The notes beneath the pieces are model-generated. The model did not search any database, had not been told where the DNA came from, and was given only the letters and a program-made list of their open reading frames with translations. Position numbers and translations under genes: made by a program. Of a stretch of DNA of 17,585 bases, positions 17,412-17,585 are shown in pieces; the stretch's first letter is position 1, and each line of letters starts with the position of its first letter. The DNA is from an uncultured Lactobacillus sp. (lineage in GTDB: Bacteria > Bacillota > Bacilli > Lactobacillales > Lactobacillaceae), in assembly GCA_945281075.1 (NCBI GenBank), contig CALYQE010000030.1, positions 1 through 17,585 on the forward strand, in the 5' to 3' direction.

Positions 17412-17442
17412 ATTTTAATTGATGAAGTTACTTCATCGTCAA
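17412..17442 (-). promoter_or_regulatory. MerR-type promoter of the flavoprotein gene
   Basis: On the minus strand TTGACG (17437-17442) and TAAAAT (17412-17417) are 19 bases apart, longer than the optimal 17. The spacer region holds a perfect 17-base dyad, GATGAAGT-T-ACTTCATC (17421-17437). An overlong spacer with a dyad inside it is the hallmark of promoters activated by MerR proteins, which untwist the DNA. Confidence 0.75.
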
Positions 17443-17477
17443 GGAGAAACGTGAAAATAATCACTAATTCCCTAATC

Positions 17478-17510
17478 AAAAAGACTCCCATCATTATTGA
17501 TAGGAGTCTT
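17478..17510 (-). terminator. Terminator of the gene at the right edge
   Basis: An 8-base stem (17481-17488 with 17503-17510) continues after one mismatch with ATCA/TGAT around a 4-base loop. The minus-strand reading ends in five T. It lies about 20 bases after the stop of the partial gene and ahead of the flavoprotein promoter. Confidence 0.85.
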
Positions 17511-17530
17511 AATTAATATATAAATCAAAT

Positions 17531-17585
17531 TTATTTCATTTGTTCTTGAACTTCAGCAGCAAAGTCTTCTTGCTTCTTTTCAATA
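17531..17585 (-). CDS. 3' end of an unidentified gene (partial)
   Basis: The minus-strand frame entering at the window edge encodes IEKKQEDFAAEVQEQMK and then TAA. A proper terminator follows, so it is a real gene end. The charged, helical tail is not enough to name a family. Confidence 0.6.
   Translation of the reverse strand, partial: IEKKQEDFAAEVQEQMK

Noticed and set aside
17451..17516. Plus-strand GTG micro-frame of 21 codons with AAGGAG just upstream
   Set aside because: It runs through the terminator of the right-edge gene and overlaps the opposite-strand flavoprotein leader; the purine-rich motif is most simply chance.

Overview
The window is low-GC Firmicutes DNA and reads as a member of the Lactobacillaceae, most likely Lactobacillus in the narrow sense. 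The reasons are the AT-rich composition, strong AGGAGG-type ribosome binding sites with some TTG and GTG starts, a CcpA-type cre box, many PTS genes, and several decayed IS3-family elements. No species can be fixed from the sequence alone. The window looks accessory: intact catabolic or redox modules are separated by wrecked genes and insertion-sequence remains. Base composition is uneven. A sampled 60-base line of the transporter gene (2281-2340) has 14 G+C, while one in the right-hand flavoprotein gene (15361-15420) has 26.

Left part. Positions 95-1045 are a shrunken IS3-family element with recognisable 5'-TG...CA-3' ends and a transposase full of stops. Next is a divergent pair: a LysR-type regulator (minus) facing a two-gene operon (plus) of an MFS carrier of the oxalate/formate-antiporter type and a 488-residue FAD enzyme of the fumarate reductase/flavocytochrome c family. 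The likely logic is uptake of an unsaturated or oxidised organic compound and its reduction in the cytoplasm, controlled by the LysR protein. A 731-base gap with a probable transposase scrap follows, then a perfect terminator and an orphan phosphonate/phosphite-type binding lipoprotein (PhnD family) without its ABC partners.

Middle part (6925-9532) is a dead beta-glucoside locus. A PTS IIA gene is cut by a stop codon. A GH1 6-phospho-beta-glucosidase gene carries four single-base losses and two nonsense changes. A divergent PAS/HTH regulator of the YheO/DauR type has lost its front. A second IS3 remnant, too decayed to give an open frame, lies at 9814-10250 and can be recognised by its two 25-base ends and short transposase fragments.

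Right part, all on the minus strand, has two intact modules. The first is gntR - PTS IIC (cellobiose type) - SASA-family acetylesterase. It has a clear promoter, a cre box, a 20-base perfect palindrome before gntR, and two related sites in the PTS promoter. This suggests uptake of an O-acetylated oligosaccharide followed by intracellular deacetylation. The second is a MerR regulator and a 673-residue cytoplasmic fumarate-reductase-like flavoprotein with two N-terminal FMN-attachment domains. Its promoter has the hallmark of a MerR target: a 19-base spacer holding a 17-base palindrome. The window ends inside the 3' end of an unidentified gene.

The most interesting content is the pair of regulator-controlled flavoprotein reductases of different design, and the acetylesterase/PTS operon with its readable regulatory sites.
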